DNA of 33,333 nucleotides. It comes from Gemmobacter aquatilis. Its GTDB lineage: Bacteria > Pseudomonadota > Alphaproteobacteria > Rhodobacterales > Rhodobacteraceae. Positions 8,009-16,647 of this stretch are shown one piece after another. Made by a program: the position numbers and the translations under genes. The notes under the pieces were generated by a model. It made no database searches and was not told the origin of the DNA. It saw nothing but the letters and a program-made list of their open reading frames with translations. Location: positions 1 to 33,333 of the forward strand of contig NZ_FOCE01000018.1 in assembly GCF_900110025.1 (NCBI RefSeq). The letters run 5' to 3'. Positions within the stretch are counted from its first letter, which is position 1. Each line of letters opens with the position of its first letter.

Positions 8009-9346
8009 TCAGAAGATCTCGATCGCGGCGGCAAGGGCGGCAAGTTTCGTCAGGCCGCTCAACTGGATTGCATCGCCATCGCCGAAATCCAGCAAGATGC
8101 CTGCATCGTTCACGGTGCCGAATTTGTCGATCACCTGGCGGGCCGTCAGGGTGCCCGTCCAGAGCGCATCGTCCAGTTGCAGCATGTCGCCGGACGCGGC
8201 GTCGAAATCGGCGATGCGGATGCGGCTGCCGCCCAATGCGAACACGAAATCATCCGCCCCGCCGCCGCCAGTCAGCTTGTCGCGCCCGCCGCCGCCGTTC
8301 AGGATGTCATTCCCCAGACCGCCATCGAGATCATCATTGCCGCCGCCGCCCAGCAGGTTGTCGCCCCCCGCATCGCCGCGGATCACGTCATCGCCACCTG
8401 CCCCGACCAGCCGGTCATTTCCGCCCCCGCCCGACAGCCTGTTGGCCCCGGAATTGCCGGTCAGCACATTGGCCACCTCGCTGCCGGTCAGTGCGATATC
8501 GGCGATGCCAAGCGCACTGGCATTGGCGATCCCGCTGATCAGGCTGACATTGCCGGACACGCGCAGCAAAGTGCCGTCAACGAGATCCACCTTCACATTG
8601 CCTGCCGAAAGATCCACCTCGACCTTGCTCGCCAAGGGGCCACGCCCGAAGATCGCCGTCACGGTCGTGCCCGCCTCTGCCGCAAGCGCATAGCCGCCGG
8701 CATTCAGGCTTTCGCCTTCGATCCCATTCAGGATCCGCATGGCAAGCCCGGCCCGACCCTCGCCGATCGAATAGAAGTTATCCCCATCCTTGTCATCATA
8801 GACAACGCCCGTCACATAGGCGGTCTTTGCGGAATAGGCGAAGTTCTGCACCTCGACGGACACGTCATAGTTGGTGCGATTCTGGGTGAACACACCCTGC
8901 ATTTCGGCAACGCCGACCACCCGCAGGTTGGTCAGCAGCATTTCCGCCCGGTGCAATGCGCTGTTCATCACGGCTTTGTGGTGTTCTTCGATAAGCTGCG
9001 CCAGCGTGAAGCCCCGATAGCTCATCAACGAGAGATTTTCACCCCAAACATCTGTCTTCAAATAGAATGTCGGATACCCCGCATCAACCATACGGTCACC
9101 AGCATCACTGCCGCCTCTGCCGGTATGCGAGAAAATATCTGCCGAAAGGATCCAGCTTGCATGGCTCTCGGCAGAATCGCCCAGCACTTCCATCGGCGCC
9201 AGCGCCTGTTTCGGCGCCGCGGTGATCGTCCCTGCGGCCAGCCCCTCATTCAGACCAATCCGATAGGCCGCAGCCTCTGCTGCCGGATCCAGCCGGGCGC
9301 GATTGATCAGTTCGATCGCATATTGCTCTGCCGCTGAAATTGCCAT
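8009..9346 (-). CDS. Secreted CAP/SCP-domain protein with RTX repeats
   Basis: 445 aa with no Sec signal, as expected for a type I secretion substrate. The N-terminal CAP domain (about 5-150) shows H74 in IFSHTG, E103 in WGENL and H132 in NSALHRAEML. A beta-rich segment follows (about 175-260, with VYDDKDGDNFYSIGEG like an SdrD B-type Ca site). About eight glycine-rich nonapeptide RTX repeats occupy roughly 288-370, where calcium would fold the protein after export. The hydrophobic C-terminal tail (ending AAIEIF) fits a type I export signal. Start is supported by GGGAGG five bases before the ATG. No ABC transporter or membrane fusion protein is encoded nearby, so it must use one from elsewhere. 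Confidence 0.9.
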   Translation of the reverse strand: MAISAAEQYAIELINRARLDPAAEAAAYRIGLNEGLAAGTITAAPKQALAPMEVLGDSAESHASWILSADIFSHTGRGGSDAGDRMVDAGYPTFYLKTDVWGENLSLMSYRGFTLAQLIEEHHKAVMNSALHRAEMLLTNLRVVGVAEMQGVFTQNRTNYDVSVEVQNFAYSAKTAYVTGVVYDDKDGDNFYSIGEGRAGLAMRILNGIEGESLNAGGYALAAEAGTTVTAIFGRGPLASKVEVDLSAGNVKVDLVDGTLLRVSGNVSLISGIANASALGIADIALTGSEVANVLTGNSGANRLSGGGGNDRLVGAGGDDVIRGDAGGDNLLGGGGNDDLDGGLGNDILNGGGGRDKLTGGGGADDFVFALGGSRIRIADFDAASGDMLQLDDALWTGTLTARQVIDKFGTVNDAGILLDFGDGDAIQLSGLTKLAALAAAIEIF

Positions 9347-9381
9347 CGTGCCCTCCCGCCGTCGTCCGCGCGTCTCGGCCG

Positions 9382-9387
9382 ATTATA
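9382..9387 (-). promoter_or_regulatory. Candidate -10 element for the CAP-RTX gene
   Basis: Read on the minus strand this is an exact TATAAT, about 36 bases before the ATG at 9346 and preceded by a T-run. No good -35 box sits 17 bases upstream, so it may be an extended or activated promoter. Confidence 0.35.
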
Positions 9388-9453
9388 AAAAAACTCACGC
9401 CAGAATTAAGGCGCGACCTTGGCATATGGCATCAATTTCGTGACATTACCGGA

Positions 9454-10995
9454 TCAGCGCTTGCGAAACAGGCTGCCAAGCACCCCACGCACGATAGCCT
9501 GCCCCGCAGTGGAGCCGAGCTGGCGGGCAAAGCTCTTGGTGAAGGCTTCGGTGGCAGAATCGCTGCGGCGGCTGGTCGTGCGTGGTGCCGGGGCCGCACG
9601 GTCCACCTTGCCATCATAGCGCCGCGCCTTGTTGAACTCCTGCTCCGCCCTAGGTGCCGGATCTTCTGCCGCAGCTTCGCGCGCGGCAGCGTCGGCGCGG
9701 GCGCGAAGTTTCTCATAGGCCGAGTCACGGTCGATCACTGCCTCATAACGGCCCCTGAGCGGCGAAGCTGCAATAAGCCTCGTCCGTTCCTCGGGCGAGA
9801 TCGGGCCAAGACGCGAGGCGGGCGGGCGGATCAACGTGCGTTCCACCATGCCCGGAATCCCCTTGGCCTCGAGAAACGAAGTGACAGCCTCGCCGGTGCC
9901 CACATCGCGTATCGCGTCTTCCGTCGCAAAGCGCGGGTTGTCACGGTAGGTCTGCGCGGCCATGCGCAGGTCTTTCTGATCGCGCGCGGTAAAAGCGCGC
10001 AGCGCATGCTGCACCCGGTTGCCCAACTGGCCCAGAATGTTTTCGGGCACATCCGCCGGGTTCTGCGTGATGAAATACACCCCCACGCCCTTCGACCGGA
10101 TCAGCCGCGCCACCTGTTCCACCTTGTCCACCAGCGCCTTGGGGGCATCGTCGAACAGCAGATGCGCCTCGTCGAAAAAGAATACCAGCTTGGGCTTTTC
10201 GGGGTCACCCACCTCGGGCAGTTCCTCGAACAGTTCCGACAGCAGCCACAGCAGGAAAGTGGCATACAGCCGCGGATTCTGCATCAGCTTGTCGGCGGCC
10301 AGCAGGTTCACCCGCCCACGGCCCGCCGCATCCACCAGCATCAGATCGGCAAGCGCCAGGGCCGGTTCGCCAAACAGTTGCTCGCCACCCTGATTCTCCA
10401 GCACCAGCAACCGCCGCTGGATCGCCCCAATGGAACTGGTGGAAACCAGCCCATACCGCGTTGAAATCGCCTGTGCATTCTCGCCGATGAACACCAGCAT
10501 GGCCTGCAGGTCTTTCAGATCCAGCAGTGGCAGCGCTTCTTCGTCAGCCAGACGGAAAGCGACATTCAGCACGCCTTCCTGCGGCTCGCTCAGATCTAGC
10601 ATCCGTGCCAGCAACAACGGGCCCATTTCCGAAACGGTGGTGCGGATCGGGTGGCCCTGTTCGCCGAACAGATCCCAGTATGTCACCGGGCAAGCCTCAT
10701 AGTGCAGGTCCAGCCCGATTGTCGCGGCACGTTTGGTGAAGGCTTCATGCAGCTTGCCCTCGGCAGAGCCTGCGATCCCCATCCCCGCCAGATCGCCTTT
10801 CACATCCGAAAGCACCACCGGCACACCTGCCGCTGAAAACCCTTCGGCCAGAACCTGCAGTGTCACCGTCTTGCCAGTGCCTGTCGCCCCGGCAATCAGC
10901 CCGTGACGATTGCCATAGCGGAGCAGAAGGTTCTGCGGCACCCCATATCCATCGCCGCCGCCGCCCACGAAAATCACACCCTGATCGCTGCTCAC
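9454..10995 (-). CDS. HerA-like ATPase of the DUF853/YjgR family
   Basis: 513 aa from the GTG at 10995, which has GGAGG six bases upstream; an ATG at 11013 and a longer open frame exist but lack such a site. Walker A GATGTGKT is at residues 36-43 and a Walker [12 protein letters not shown] lies mid-protein, followed by a sensor-like [14 protein letters not shown] and the conserved [15 protein letters not shown]. The fold is that of HerA/FtsK hexameric ATPases. Cellular role is not established; members are usually annotated as helicase HerA-like. The C-terminus is a basic, disordered tail. Single gene, divergent from the small RNA candidate and the ialB-like gene. Confidence 0.9.
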   Translation of the reverse strand: MSSDQGVIFVGGGGDGYGVPQNLLLRYGNRHGLIAGATGTGKTVTLQVLAEGFSAAGVPVVLSDVKGDLAGMGIAGSAEGKLHEAFTKRAATIGLDLHYEACPVTYWDLFGEQGHPIRTTVSEMGPLLLARMLDLSEPQEGVLNVAFRLADEEALPLLDLKDLQAMLVFIGENAQAISTRYGLVSTSSIGAIQRRLLVLENQGGEQLFGEPALALADLMLVDAAGRGRVNLLAADKLMQNPRLYATFLLWLLSELFEELPEVGDPEKPKLVFFFDEAHLLFDDAPKALVDKVEQVARLIRSKGVGVYFITQNPADVPENILGQLGNRVQHALRAFTARDQKDLRMAAQTYRDNPRFATEDAIRDVGTGEAVTSFLEAKGIPGMVERTLIRPPASRLGPISPEERTRLIAASPLRGRYEAVIDRDSAYEKLRARADAAAREAAAEDPAPRAEQEFNKARRYDGKVDRAAPAPRTTSRRSDSATEAFTKSFARQLGSTAGQAIVRGVLGSLFRKR

Positions 10996-11174
10996 ACCCG
11001 CCCTCCACCGCATATTTGCCCCGAAAATACAGTGTTCATCGCTTTGCGCCAGCCTTGTCGTCATACCCCGCCGCGTCTTGCCGCACGGGATACGAGACCT
11101 CGCTGTTGACTGACCACGCCCGGCAGCCACGCATTTTTCAGGGGGTGTTGCGGCAGCGCAGCATGAAAATCCAG

Positions 11175-11203
11175 TTGACCTGCAAAGCATGTCGCCGTAG
11201 CGT
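11175..11203 (+). promoter_or_regulatory. Candidate promoter for an orphan small RNA
   Basis: TTGACC (11175-11180), a 17-base spacer and TAGCGT (11198-11203) resemble a sigma70 promoter. The -10 is poor (three of six matches). It would start transcription near 11209, just ahead of two hairpins. Confidence 0.3.
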
Positions 11204-11208
11204 CACGA

Positions 11209-11281
11209 ACAATGAAGTCGGCCAGTCCGACAGGGAGCAAAAAAGACAGCAAAAAGGGCCGGAACCACGGCCCTTTTTGTT
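11209..11281 (+). ncRNA. Candidate small RNA ending in a strong terminator
   Basis: About 70 bases containing a hairpin GTCGG-ccagt-CCGAC (11217-11231), a purine-rich linker (GGGAGCAAAAAAGACAGC) and a perfect 11-bp terminator hairpin. It lies between two divergently transcribed genes (10995 leftward, 11406 rightward), where neither needs a terminator. The reading frame from 11163 crosses the terminator and codes nothing recognisable. No known RNA family was recognised; the single-stranded G/A-rich linker could pair with C/U-rich mRNA targets. Confidence 0.4.
11251..11278 (+). terminator. Rho-independent terminator, 11-bp stem, bidirectional
   Basis: AAAAAGGGCCG (11251-11261) pairs perfectly with CGGCCCTTTTT (11268-11278) around a GAACCA loop, and T-rich GTTTATTT follows. 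On the other strand a T-run is also present, so it could stop transcripts in both directions. Confidence 0.85.
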
Positions 11282-11405
11282 TATTTCCGCTCAGGATGCG
11301 GCTCAGACGGTCCTTTCCACCTTTGCGTGATTGCAGCAATTTCGCGACTGACTTGGCGCAAACCGCATGTTAAGTGGCAGCCATATCATTCGAGGACCTA
11401 TCGCC

Positions 11406-12032
11406 ATGTCGATAAACGATGTCACCAAAGCCCTTGCGCTTTCCCTGATCCTGGGTTTTGCAACCAGCGCGGCTGCGCAGGAAGCCACCACGCCCCCCGC
11501 TGCCCCGTCAGCCGAGGCACCTGCCGCGGAAACCCCGGCGGCGGCTCCGGCACAACCTGCCGCTCCGGCTGACGGGGTGGGCTCTGTCTATGTCAAATCC
11601 ACCCATGACAGCTGGGAACTGCGTTGCGTGAAAGCCGGGGAAGGCAAGGCCGATCCCTGCCAGATCTATCAGCTTCTGAAAGATGCCCAAGGCAACTCGG
11701 TGGCCGAAATCGGAATTTTCCCGCTGCCGGCAGGGGCTGAGGCCGCAGCCGGCGCCACCCTCATCACCCCGCTGGAAACCCTTCTGACCGAAAACGTCGT
11801 GCTGCAGATCGACGCCCAGAAAGCCCGCGTCTACCCGTTCAGCTGGTGTGACCGCGGCGGCTGCGTGGCCCGTGTGGGCTTCACCGCAGAAGACATCGCC
11901 AGCCTGAAAAAGGGCAACAAGATGACGATGAGCATTGTGCCGATTGCGAAGCCGGATCAAAAGGTTACGCTCGACATTTCGCTCAAGGGCTTCACTGCCG
12001 GCTTTGATGCCCTGCCGATTCCGGCCAAGTAA
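11406..12032 (+). CDS. IalB-family (invasion-associated locus B) exported protein
   Basis: 208 aa from the ATG at 11406, which has GAGG about ten bases upstream; an upstream in-frame start at 11367 has no signal-like beginning. A Sec signal peptide covers about 1-24 (core ALALSLILGFATSAAAQ), then an Ala/Pro-rich linker (about 25-60), then the IalB domain. Four cysteines (in WELRC, DPC, SWC and GGC) probably form two disulfides in the periplasm. The family is named for a Bartonella erythrocyte-invasion locus but is common in free-living Rhodobacterales, where its job is unknown, so a virulence role should not be assumed. Confidence 0.9.
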   Translation: MSINDVTKALALSLILGFATSAAAQEATTPPAAPSAEAPAAETPAAAPAQPAAPADGVGSVYVKSTHDSWELRCVKAGEGKADPCQIYQLLKDAQGNSVAEIGIFPLPAGAEAAAGATLITPLETLLTENVVLQIDAQKARVYPFSWCDRGGCVARVGFTAEDIASLKKGNKMTMSIVPIAKPDQKVTLDISLKGFTAGFDALPIPAK

Positions 12033-12053
12033 GACCGCTGAGATCTGAAACAG

Positions 12054-12079
12054 CGCCGCGCCCCCCAAAGGGCGCGGCG
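12054..12079. terminator. Hairpin between convergent ialB-like and ketoacyl synthase genes
   Basis: CGCCGCGCCC (12054-12063) and GGGCGCGGCG (12070-12079) form a perfect 10-bp stem with a CCCAAA loop. No U-tract follows on either strand, but its place between two convergent stops suggests it limits read-through both ways. Confidence 0.6.
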
Positions 12080-12086
12080 GTTCGCA

Positions 12087-13298
12087 TTATGGCGCCCGGC
12101 GCAGCGCCAGCACGGCGTTCAAGCCGCCAAAGGCAAAGGCGTTCGACAGCGCCACCTCGACCCGCGCCTGCCGCGCCACATTGGGCACCACATCGAGCGC
12201 ACATTCCGGGTCGGGTTCTTCATACCCGATTGTCGGCGCAATCACCCCGTCGCGCAGCGCCATGATGCAGGCCAGCAGTTCCACCGCGCCGGTGCCGCCG
12301 ATCAGATGCCCATGCATCGACTTTGTGGACGAGATCATCAGCCGGTCGGCATGGGGTCCGAACACATCCGCCACCGCAGCACATTCCGTCTTGTCATTGG
12401 CCGCCGTGCCTGTGCCATGGGCGTTGATATATCCCACACCCTCGGGGTTCAGATGCGCATCGCGCAGCGCCCCCGAAATCGCCCGCGCCGCGCCCTGTTT
12501 CGACGGCATCACGATATCCGACGCGTCCGAGGTCATGGCGAAGCCGACCACCTCGGCCAGAATCTCTGCGCCGCGGCGTTTGGCCTGTTCATATTCCTCG
12601 AACACGAACACCGCCGCGCCCTCGCCCTGCACCATGCCGTTACGGTTCAGGCTGAACGGGCGGCAGGCGTCTTTCGACATGACGCGCAGTCCTTCCCACG
12701 CCTTGATGCCGCCGAAGCAGAGCATGGATTCCGACCCGCCGGTCACCATCGCCCGGCACATGCCAGACCGGACCATATGGAACGCCTGCCCCATCGCATG
12801 GTTGGAACTGGCACAGGCCGTGGAGACGGTGAAGGTTGGCCCTTTCAGGTTGAACTCCATCGAGACATGGCTCGCTGCGGCATTGTTCATCAGCTTGGGC
12901 ACGACAAAGGGGTGAACGCGGTTCTTCCCCTCTTCATAGACGGTGCGATAATTGTCGTCCCAGGTGTTCACGCCGCCCGCCGCCGTACCCAGCACGACGC
13001 CCGCCTCATAGCCCAGATGCCCGTCGAAATCGAGGCCGGACTGCGCAATCGCCTGCCGCGCGGCAAGCAGAGTGAACTGCGTAAATTTATCATACAAAAC
13101 AATCTGCTGCCGGTTGAAGTTCACCTCTGGATCCCAGTTGTGAACCTGCCCGCCGATGCGGATCGTCAAGCGTTCGCTGTCGCGGATGTCCAACTCGGTG
13201 ATGCCGCAACGCCCTTCGCGAAACGCCTCGAGCGTGCCTTTCACATCATGGGCCAGCGCGTTGATCGTGCCTGCGCCGGTGATGACGACGCGCTTCAT
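12087..13298 (-). CDS. Beta-ketoacyl-ACP synthase, KAS II/FabF-like
   Basis: 403 aa. Condenses malonyl-ACP with an acyl thioester. The catalytic set is complete: C162 in VSTACASS, H294 in NAHGTGT, K326 in SSTKSMHG and H331 in HGHLIGGTGAVE. Its start overlaps the stop of the preceding acyl carrier protein gene (ATGA), so the two are coupled. The pairing with that ACP and lpxD, instead of the main fab genes, suggests a dedicated chain-lengthening pair for a special acyl chain, possibly for lipid A. The sequence alone does not separate this from an accessory fabF. Confidence 0.9.
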   Translation of the reverse strand: MKRVVITGAGTINALAHDVKGTLEAFREGRCGITELDIRDSERLTIRIGGQVHNWDPEVNFNRQQIVLYDKFTQFTLLAARQAIAQSGLDFDGHLGYEAGVVLGTAAGGVNTWDDNYRTVYEEGKNRVHPFVVPKLMNNAAASHVSMEFNLKGPTFTVSTACASSNHAMGQAFHMVRSGMCRAMVTGGSESMLCFGGIKAWEGLRVMSKDACRPFSLNRNGMVQGEGAAVFVFEEYEQAKRRGAEILAEVVGFAMTSDASDIVMPSKQGAARAISGALRDAHLNPEGVGYINAHGTGTAANDKTECAAVADVFGPHADRLMISSTKSMHGHLIGGTGAVELLACIMALRDGVIAPTIGYEEPDPECALDVVPNVARQARVEVALSNAFAFGGLNAVLALRRAP

Positions 13299-13561
13299 GC
13301 CGCCTGCTCAGACACCAGACCTTCGACCGCCGTCACGATGGCCGCCACCGAAGAGATGTCGAAACCCGATTTGTCAGGCGCATTGGCGTTGAACGGCACC
13401 GAAATGTCGAACGCCTCTTCAATGGCAAAGATGCTTTCCACCAGACCGAGGCTGTCCAGCCCCAGATCGTCCAGCGTGTCTTCCATCCGAATATCCGAGA
13501 CATCCATCACCGCCTGTTCGGCGAGGATGGCAATCACCCGGTCTTTCACTGTCTGTGTCAT
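13295..13561 (-). CDS. Acyl carrier protein, specialised
   Basis: 88 aa, acidic. The phosphopantetheine attachment motif DDLGLDSLGLVE is present with Ser37 as the modified residue. The third-helix region is longer than in housekeeping AcpP and includes a polar stretch NANAPDKSGFDI, like divergent ACPs such as AcpXL that carry special acyl chains. A GGGGG precedes the ATG by five bases, just after a CCCC-gaaa-GGGG hairpin. Coupled to the ketoacyl synthase. AcpXL itself is only a possible match, so no symbol is given. Confidence 0.9.
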   Translation of the reverse strand: MTQTVKDRVIAILAEQAVMDVSDIRMEDTLDDLGLDSLGLVESIFAIEEAFDISVPFNANAPDKSGFDISSVAAIVTAVEGLVSEQAA

Positions 13562-13603
13562 GCAAACCCCCTGAGCCCCTTTCGGGGAAGTTATGGCGTC
13601 ATC

Positions 13604-14683
13604 TCACAGTTTTGAAACAAGTTTCTGAAGCTCGGCTACCGTCGCCGCAAGACGCGGCAGGCGGCGCAGGGCCTTGTTGATCTCCATCTGCGTTTCCATC
13701 TTCACCGCCGGGTTGCCAAGGATCACTCGGCTTGCCGGCACGTTGGAGAAGATCTTGGTGCCGCCGCCCGCAATCACATCATCCCCGATGAAGATATTGT
13801 CGCTGACGCCGACCTGCCCGGCCAATACCACCCGGTCGCCGATCCGGGTCGAACCGGCCACACCCACCTGCCCGCAGAGCAGACAATCGCGGCCCACCTG
13901 CACATTGTGGCCAAGCTGCACAAGGTTGTCGATCTTGGTGCCCGACCCCACGCGCGTGTCGCGGATCGTGCCACGGTCTACGGTGGCATTGGCGCCGATT
14001 TCCACATCATCTCCGATGGTTACAGAACCAAGTGAATGTATGCGGGTCCAGCTTTGCTGGCGGATCTCGTCGCGCTGGCCCAGCGTGCCGCGAATCTCTT
14101 CGACGCCCGATTTCTCGGGCGTGACGAAGGAAAACCCGTCGCCCCCGATCACCGCTCCGGGCTGGGCGATGAAACGGTCGCCAATGGTCACGCCCGGCCC
14201 GATGCGCACGCCCTGCAGAATCATGGCATCCGCGCCCAGACTGGCGCCTTCGGCAATGCTGACATGGCTGGCAATGCGCGCACCCGACCCGATGCGCACG
14301 CCTGCGCCGATCACCACGAAGGGGCCGATGGCCGCGCCCTCACCGATCTCGGCGCCGGGGTCGATCACCGCCATCGGGTGGATGCCCGATGCAATCTGCG
14401 GCCCGGGGTCCAGCATCTGCGAAAGGCCCGCCATGGCCACGCGCGACCGGGGCGCAAAGATTGCCGCCTCCAGCCCCAGCGCCTGCCAGTCGGCGCCCTG
14501 CCAGACCATCGCCGCGCGCGCGCGGCCCTTGGCAAGGCCATCAGCATATTTCGGGTCCATCGCCAGCGCCAGATCCTGGGGCCCGGCCATCTGCGGCTCT
14601 GCCGCGCGGCTGACGGTCAGATCAAGATTTCCCATCGCCTCTGCGCCAAGGGCTGCGGCAATATCGCGGATCGTATGGGCCAT
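13604..14683 (-). CDS. lpxD: UDP-3-O-(3-hydroxyacyl)glucosamine N-acyltransferase
   Basis: 359 aa. Adds the 3-hydroxyacyl chain from ACP to the 2-amino group of UDP-3-O-acyl-glucosamine, third step of lipid A synthesis. The N-terminal uridine-binding domain spans about 1-100. A left-handed beta-helix of hexapeptide repeats ([16 protein letters not shown] and onward) fills about 100-320, and a C-terminal helix covers the last 30 residues. Catalytic His is H259 in [11 protein letters not shown]. Start has GAGG five bases upstream. In most bacteria lpxD sits with fabZ-lpxA; here it is with an L,D-transpeptidase, an ACP and a KAS. Confidence 0.95.
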   Translation of the reverse strand: MAHTIRDIAAALGAEAMGNLDLTVSRAAEPQMAGPQDLALAMDPKYADGLAKGRARAAMVWQGADWQALGLEAAIFAPRSRVAMAGLSQMLDPGPQIASGIHPMAVIDPGAEIGEGAAIGPFVVIGAGVRIGSGARIASHVSIAEGASLGADAMILQGVRIGPGVTIGDRFIAQPGAVIGGDGFSFVTPEKSGVEEIRGTLGQRDEIRQQSWTRIHSLGSVTIGDDVEIGANATVDRGTIRDTRVGSGTKIDNLVQLGHNVQVGRDCLLCGQVGVAGSTRIGDRVVLAGQVGVSDNIFIGDDVIAGGGTKIFSNVPASRVILGNPAVKMETQMEINKALRRLPRLAATVAELQKLVSKL

Positions 14684-14701
14684 GGCGTCCTCGCATCAGA
14701 C

Positions 14702-14718
14702 AGGCGCAACACGCGCCT
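14702..14718. repeat. Hairpin between L,D-transpeptidase and lpxD
   Basis: AGGCGC (14702-14707) pairs with GCGCCT (14713-14718) around a 5-base loop in the 44-base gap. No T-tract; it could stabilise a processed end or have no role. Confidence 0.3.
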
Positions 14719-14727
14719 TGCCCTGAT

Positions 14728-16326
14728 TTAGCCCTGTTGCCCGCCCGGCACCACCCCGGCCTCCATCAAGGCGTCATAGATCAGCGCATCCCGGCCATAG
14801 ACATCGCGACGATAGTTCATCTGGCCCTTGGCACCGGGGAATGCGGTGAAATAGACGATATGCACCGGCACATGCACATCCAGCTTGATCGCCTGCTCCT
14901 GCCCGCTGTCCAACGCCTTCTGGAACTGGCCACGCGGATCATCGCTTTGCACTTCCAGCAGAGCATGGGCGAAATCGAAGGGATCCCCCAGCCGGATACA
15001 CCCATGGCTGAAAGCCCGCACCTCACGCGCAAACAGAGATTTCGACGGCGTATCATGCAGATAGATGTTCCACTTGTTGGGGAACATGAACTTCACCAGC
15101 CCCAGCGCATTGCCATCCGAGGGCGGCTGGCGCATCGAGAACGGAAAATTGGCCGCCGTGTATTTGCCGAAGTTGATCTTGCCGCGATCAATCACCCGGC
15201 CCTTGCTGTCCACGATCTTCAGATGCCCCGCTGCGTTGGGATTCTTCTTCAGCAGCGGCAGATATTCCTTGGTGGTGATGGATCGCGGCACCGACCAGCT
15301 CGGGTTCACCACGATATATTCCATCTCGTCCGAGAATTCCGGGCTGCGGGTTTCCGGCGCGTTCTTGCCCACGACCGAACGGGTGGTGAAGGTTTCCTTG
15401 CCGTCGTCTATAATACGGGCGCTGAAATCGGTCAGGTTCACCCAGATATGCCGGTGCCCACGGTCGATATTGATCCAGCGCTCCCGCTCCATCGCCACGA
15501 GGATGGACTTGAGTCGGTCCTGCGGCGCCACGTTCAATTCGGCCAATGTGCTTTCATCAAGAACGCCGTCAGCCTCCAGCCCATGGGCAAGCTGGAATTG
15601 CTGAACGGCCTTCTGCACCTCGCCATCGTAATCGCGCGTGGCCGAGCGGCGCAGGTACCCCATGGCAACCAGCCGGTCGCGCAGCGCCACCACCTCTGCC
15701 CCACTGGCGCCGGGCTTCAGTTTCGCCGTCAACACTGGCCCCCAGCCGCCTTGCGCGATCTGCCGCTCCAGCCCGATGCGCGCCTTCATCAGTTGCGCAT
15801 AGGCGGGGGCTTTCGGCGCCAGCCCGGCGAGAAAGGCCCCGAGGTCGCCATTTTCCAGCACGGCAAACATCTGCTCCACAGGCAGACGCGGCAATTCGCG
15901 CACGATGGTCGGATCTACCTTCGAGGGCGTCAGCACACCGGAATGCAAATCCTGCGCATAGTCGAGGAAGGCGCGGGTCATCCGCACATCCAGCCGCCCC
16001 CGGTCGCCCTCGGTGCGGGCGGCGCGAAAGGCATCGGCCAACGCCACCGCATCATAGCGCTGCACGGGCAATCCGTGATCGGCGGCATGGGACAAGGCGG
16101 TCAGCAGAAGGTTGCGCCGTTCGGCCTGATCTGGCGCGGTCCACAGAGGCGCATAGCCGTTCTGTGCGTAATAGGCGGCAATCGCGCTATCCGGCGCGGC
16201 GGCGGCGGCAATGGATTGCGTGAACGGGCTGATCTGCGCCTCCACCGGCGGGGCGACCAGAAAAGAGGCCAGGACCAGCGCAAGCAGAGGCGACATCTTC
16301 GGGCGGAATCCGGGTGCTGCGGGCAT
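14728..16326 (-). CDS. L,D-transpeptidase, YcbB/LdtD-like
   Basis: 532 aa. Makes 3-3 cross-links in peptidoglycan or attaches proteins to it. Signal peptide or anchor at about 11-30 (LLALVLASFLVAPPVEA). A helical scaffold region covers about 40-200, a PG_binding_1 domain about 205-265, and the YkuD catalytic domain about 290-460 with H424, H441 and nucleophile C443 in FSHGCIRLGDP. The ATG at 16326 has GAGG six bases upstream; M11 is an alternative. Its stop is 44 bases before lpxD on the same strand, so lpxD may share its transcript. Divergent from the DUF882 gene. Confidence 0.93.
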   Translation of the reverse strand: MPAAPGFRPKMSPLLALVLASFLVAPPVEAQISPFTQSIAAAAAPDSAIAAYYAQNGYAPLWTAPDQAERRNLLLTALSHAADHGLPVQRYDAVALADAFRAARTEGDRGRLDVRMTRAFLDYAQDLHSGVLTPSKVDPTIVRELPRLPVEQMFAVLENGDLGAFLAGLAPKAPAYAQLMKARIGLERQIAQGGWGPVLTAKLKPGASGAEVVALRDRLVAMGYLRRSATRDYDGEVQKAVQQFQLAHGLEADGVLDESTLAELNVAPQDRLKSILVAMERERWINIDRGHRHIWVNLTDFSARIIDDGKETFTTRSVVGKNAPETRSPEFSDEMEYIVVNPSWSVPRSITTKEYLPLLKKNPNAAGHLKIVDSKGRVIDRGKINFGKYTAANFPFSMRQPPSDGNALGLVKFMFPNKWNIYLHDTPSKSLFAREVRAFSHGCIRLGDPFDFAHALLEVQSDDPRGQFQKALDSGQEQAIKLDVHVPVHIVYFTAFPGAKGQMNYRRDVYGRDALIYDALMEAGVVPGGQQG

Positions 16327-16647
16327 CTGAAACCTCTGAAAATCAGCTTTTCCAAGATTTCAGGGATTTCGGGCGCCGAGTCCATTCACCTCATCGTCCT
16401 TGCGGCAGAAAACCCACGCTGCAAGGGCATTTTTGTCGCATTTATGCAACGCGGCTGGAAATTGCTGAACGGTTCCCGAAAAATCCCGCCGTTCAGCAAT
16501 TATTCGCCGATCTGCGCTTCACTGGCCTTCTGCGGCGAAACTTGCCCTTCTGTTACGAATCGTCCTGTGCCATAAAGTTTATGCACTTGGGGATAAGGGC
16601 AGAAACCGCAGACACATGCGGCAGAAGACTGAGGGACAGGCTTTCCG
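16327..16647. promoter_or_regulatory. Divergent promoter region with large inverted repeat
   Basis: 321 bases without a gene, holding the promoters of the L,D-transpeptidase (leftward) and DUF882 gene (rightward). The notable content is an inverted repeat with 13-bp arms at 16460-16472 and 16489-16501. No confident -35/-10 pair could be chosen. Confidence 0.5.
16460..16501. repeat. Perfect inverted repeat, 13-bp arms, 16-base spacer
   Basis: AATTGCTGAACGG (16460-16472) is the exact reverse complement of CCGTTCAGCAATT (16489-16501). The spacer TTCCCGAAAAATCCCG is not palindromic. It lies midway between divergent starts, with no T-tract. Candidate two-site operator for both envelope genes, or an extragenic palindrome. 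Confidence 0.65.

Noticed and set aside
11163-11330. Plus-strand frame beginning [13 protein letters not shown]
   Set aside because: It runs straight through a perfect 11-bp terminator and has no ribosome site; a small RNA explains the region better.
14737-16575. 612-codon plus-strand frame over the L,D-transpeptidase
   Set aside because: Antisense shadow; the minus strand carries a full YkuD domain with its catalytic HGCIRL motif.
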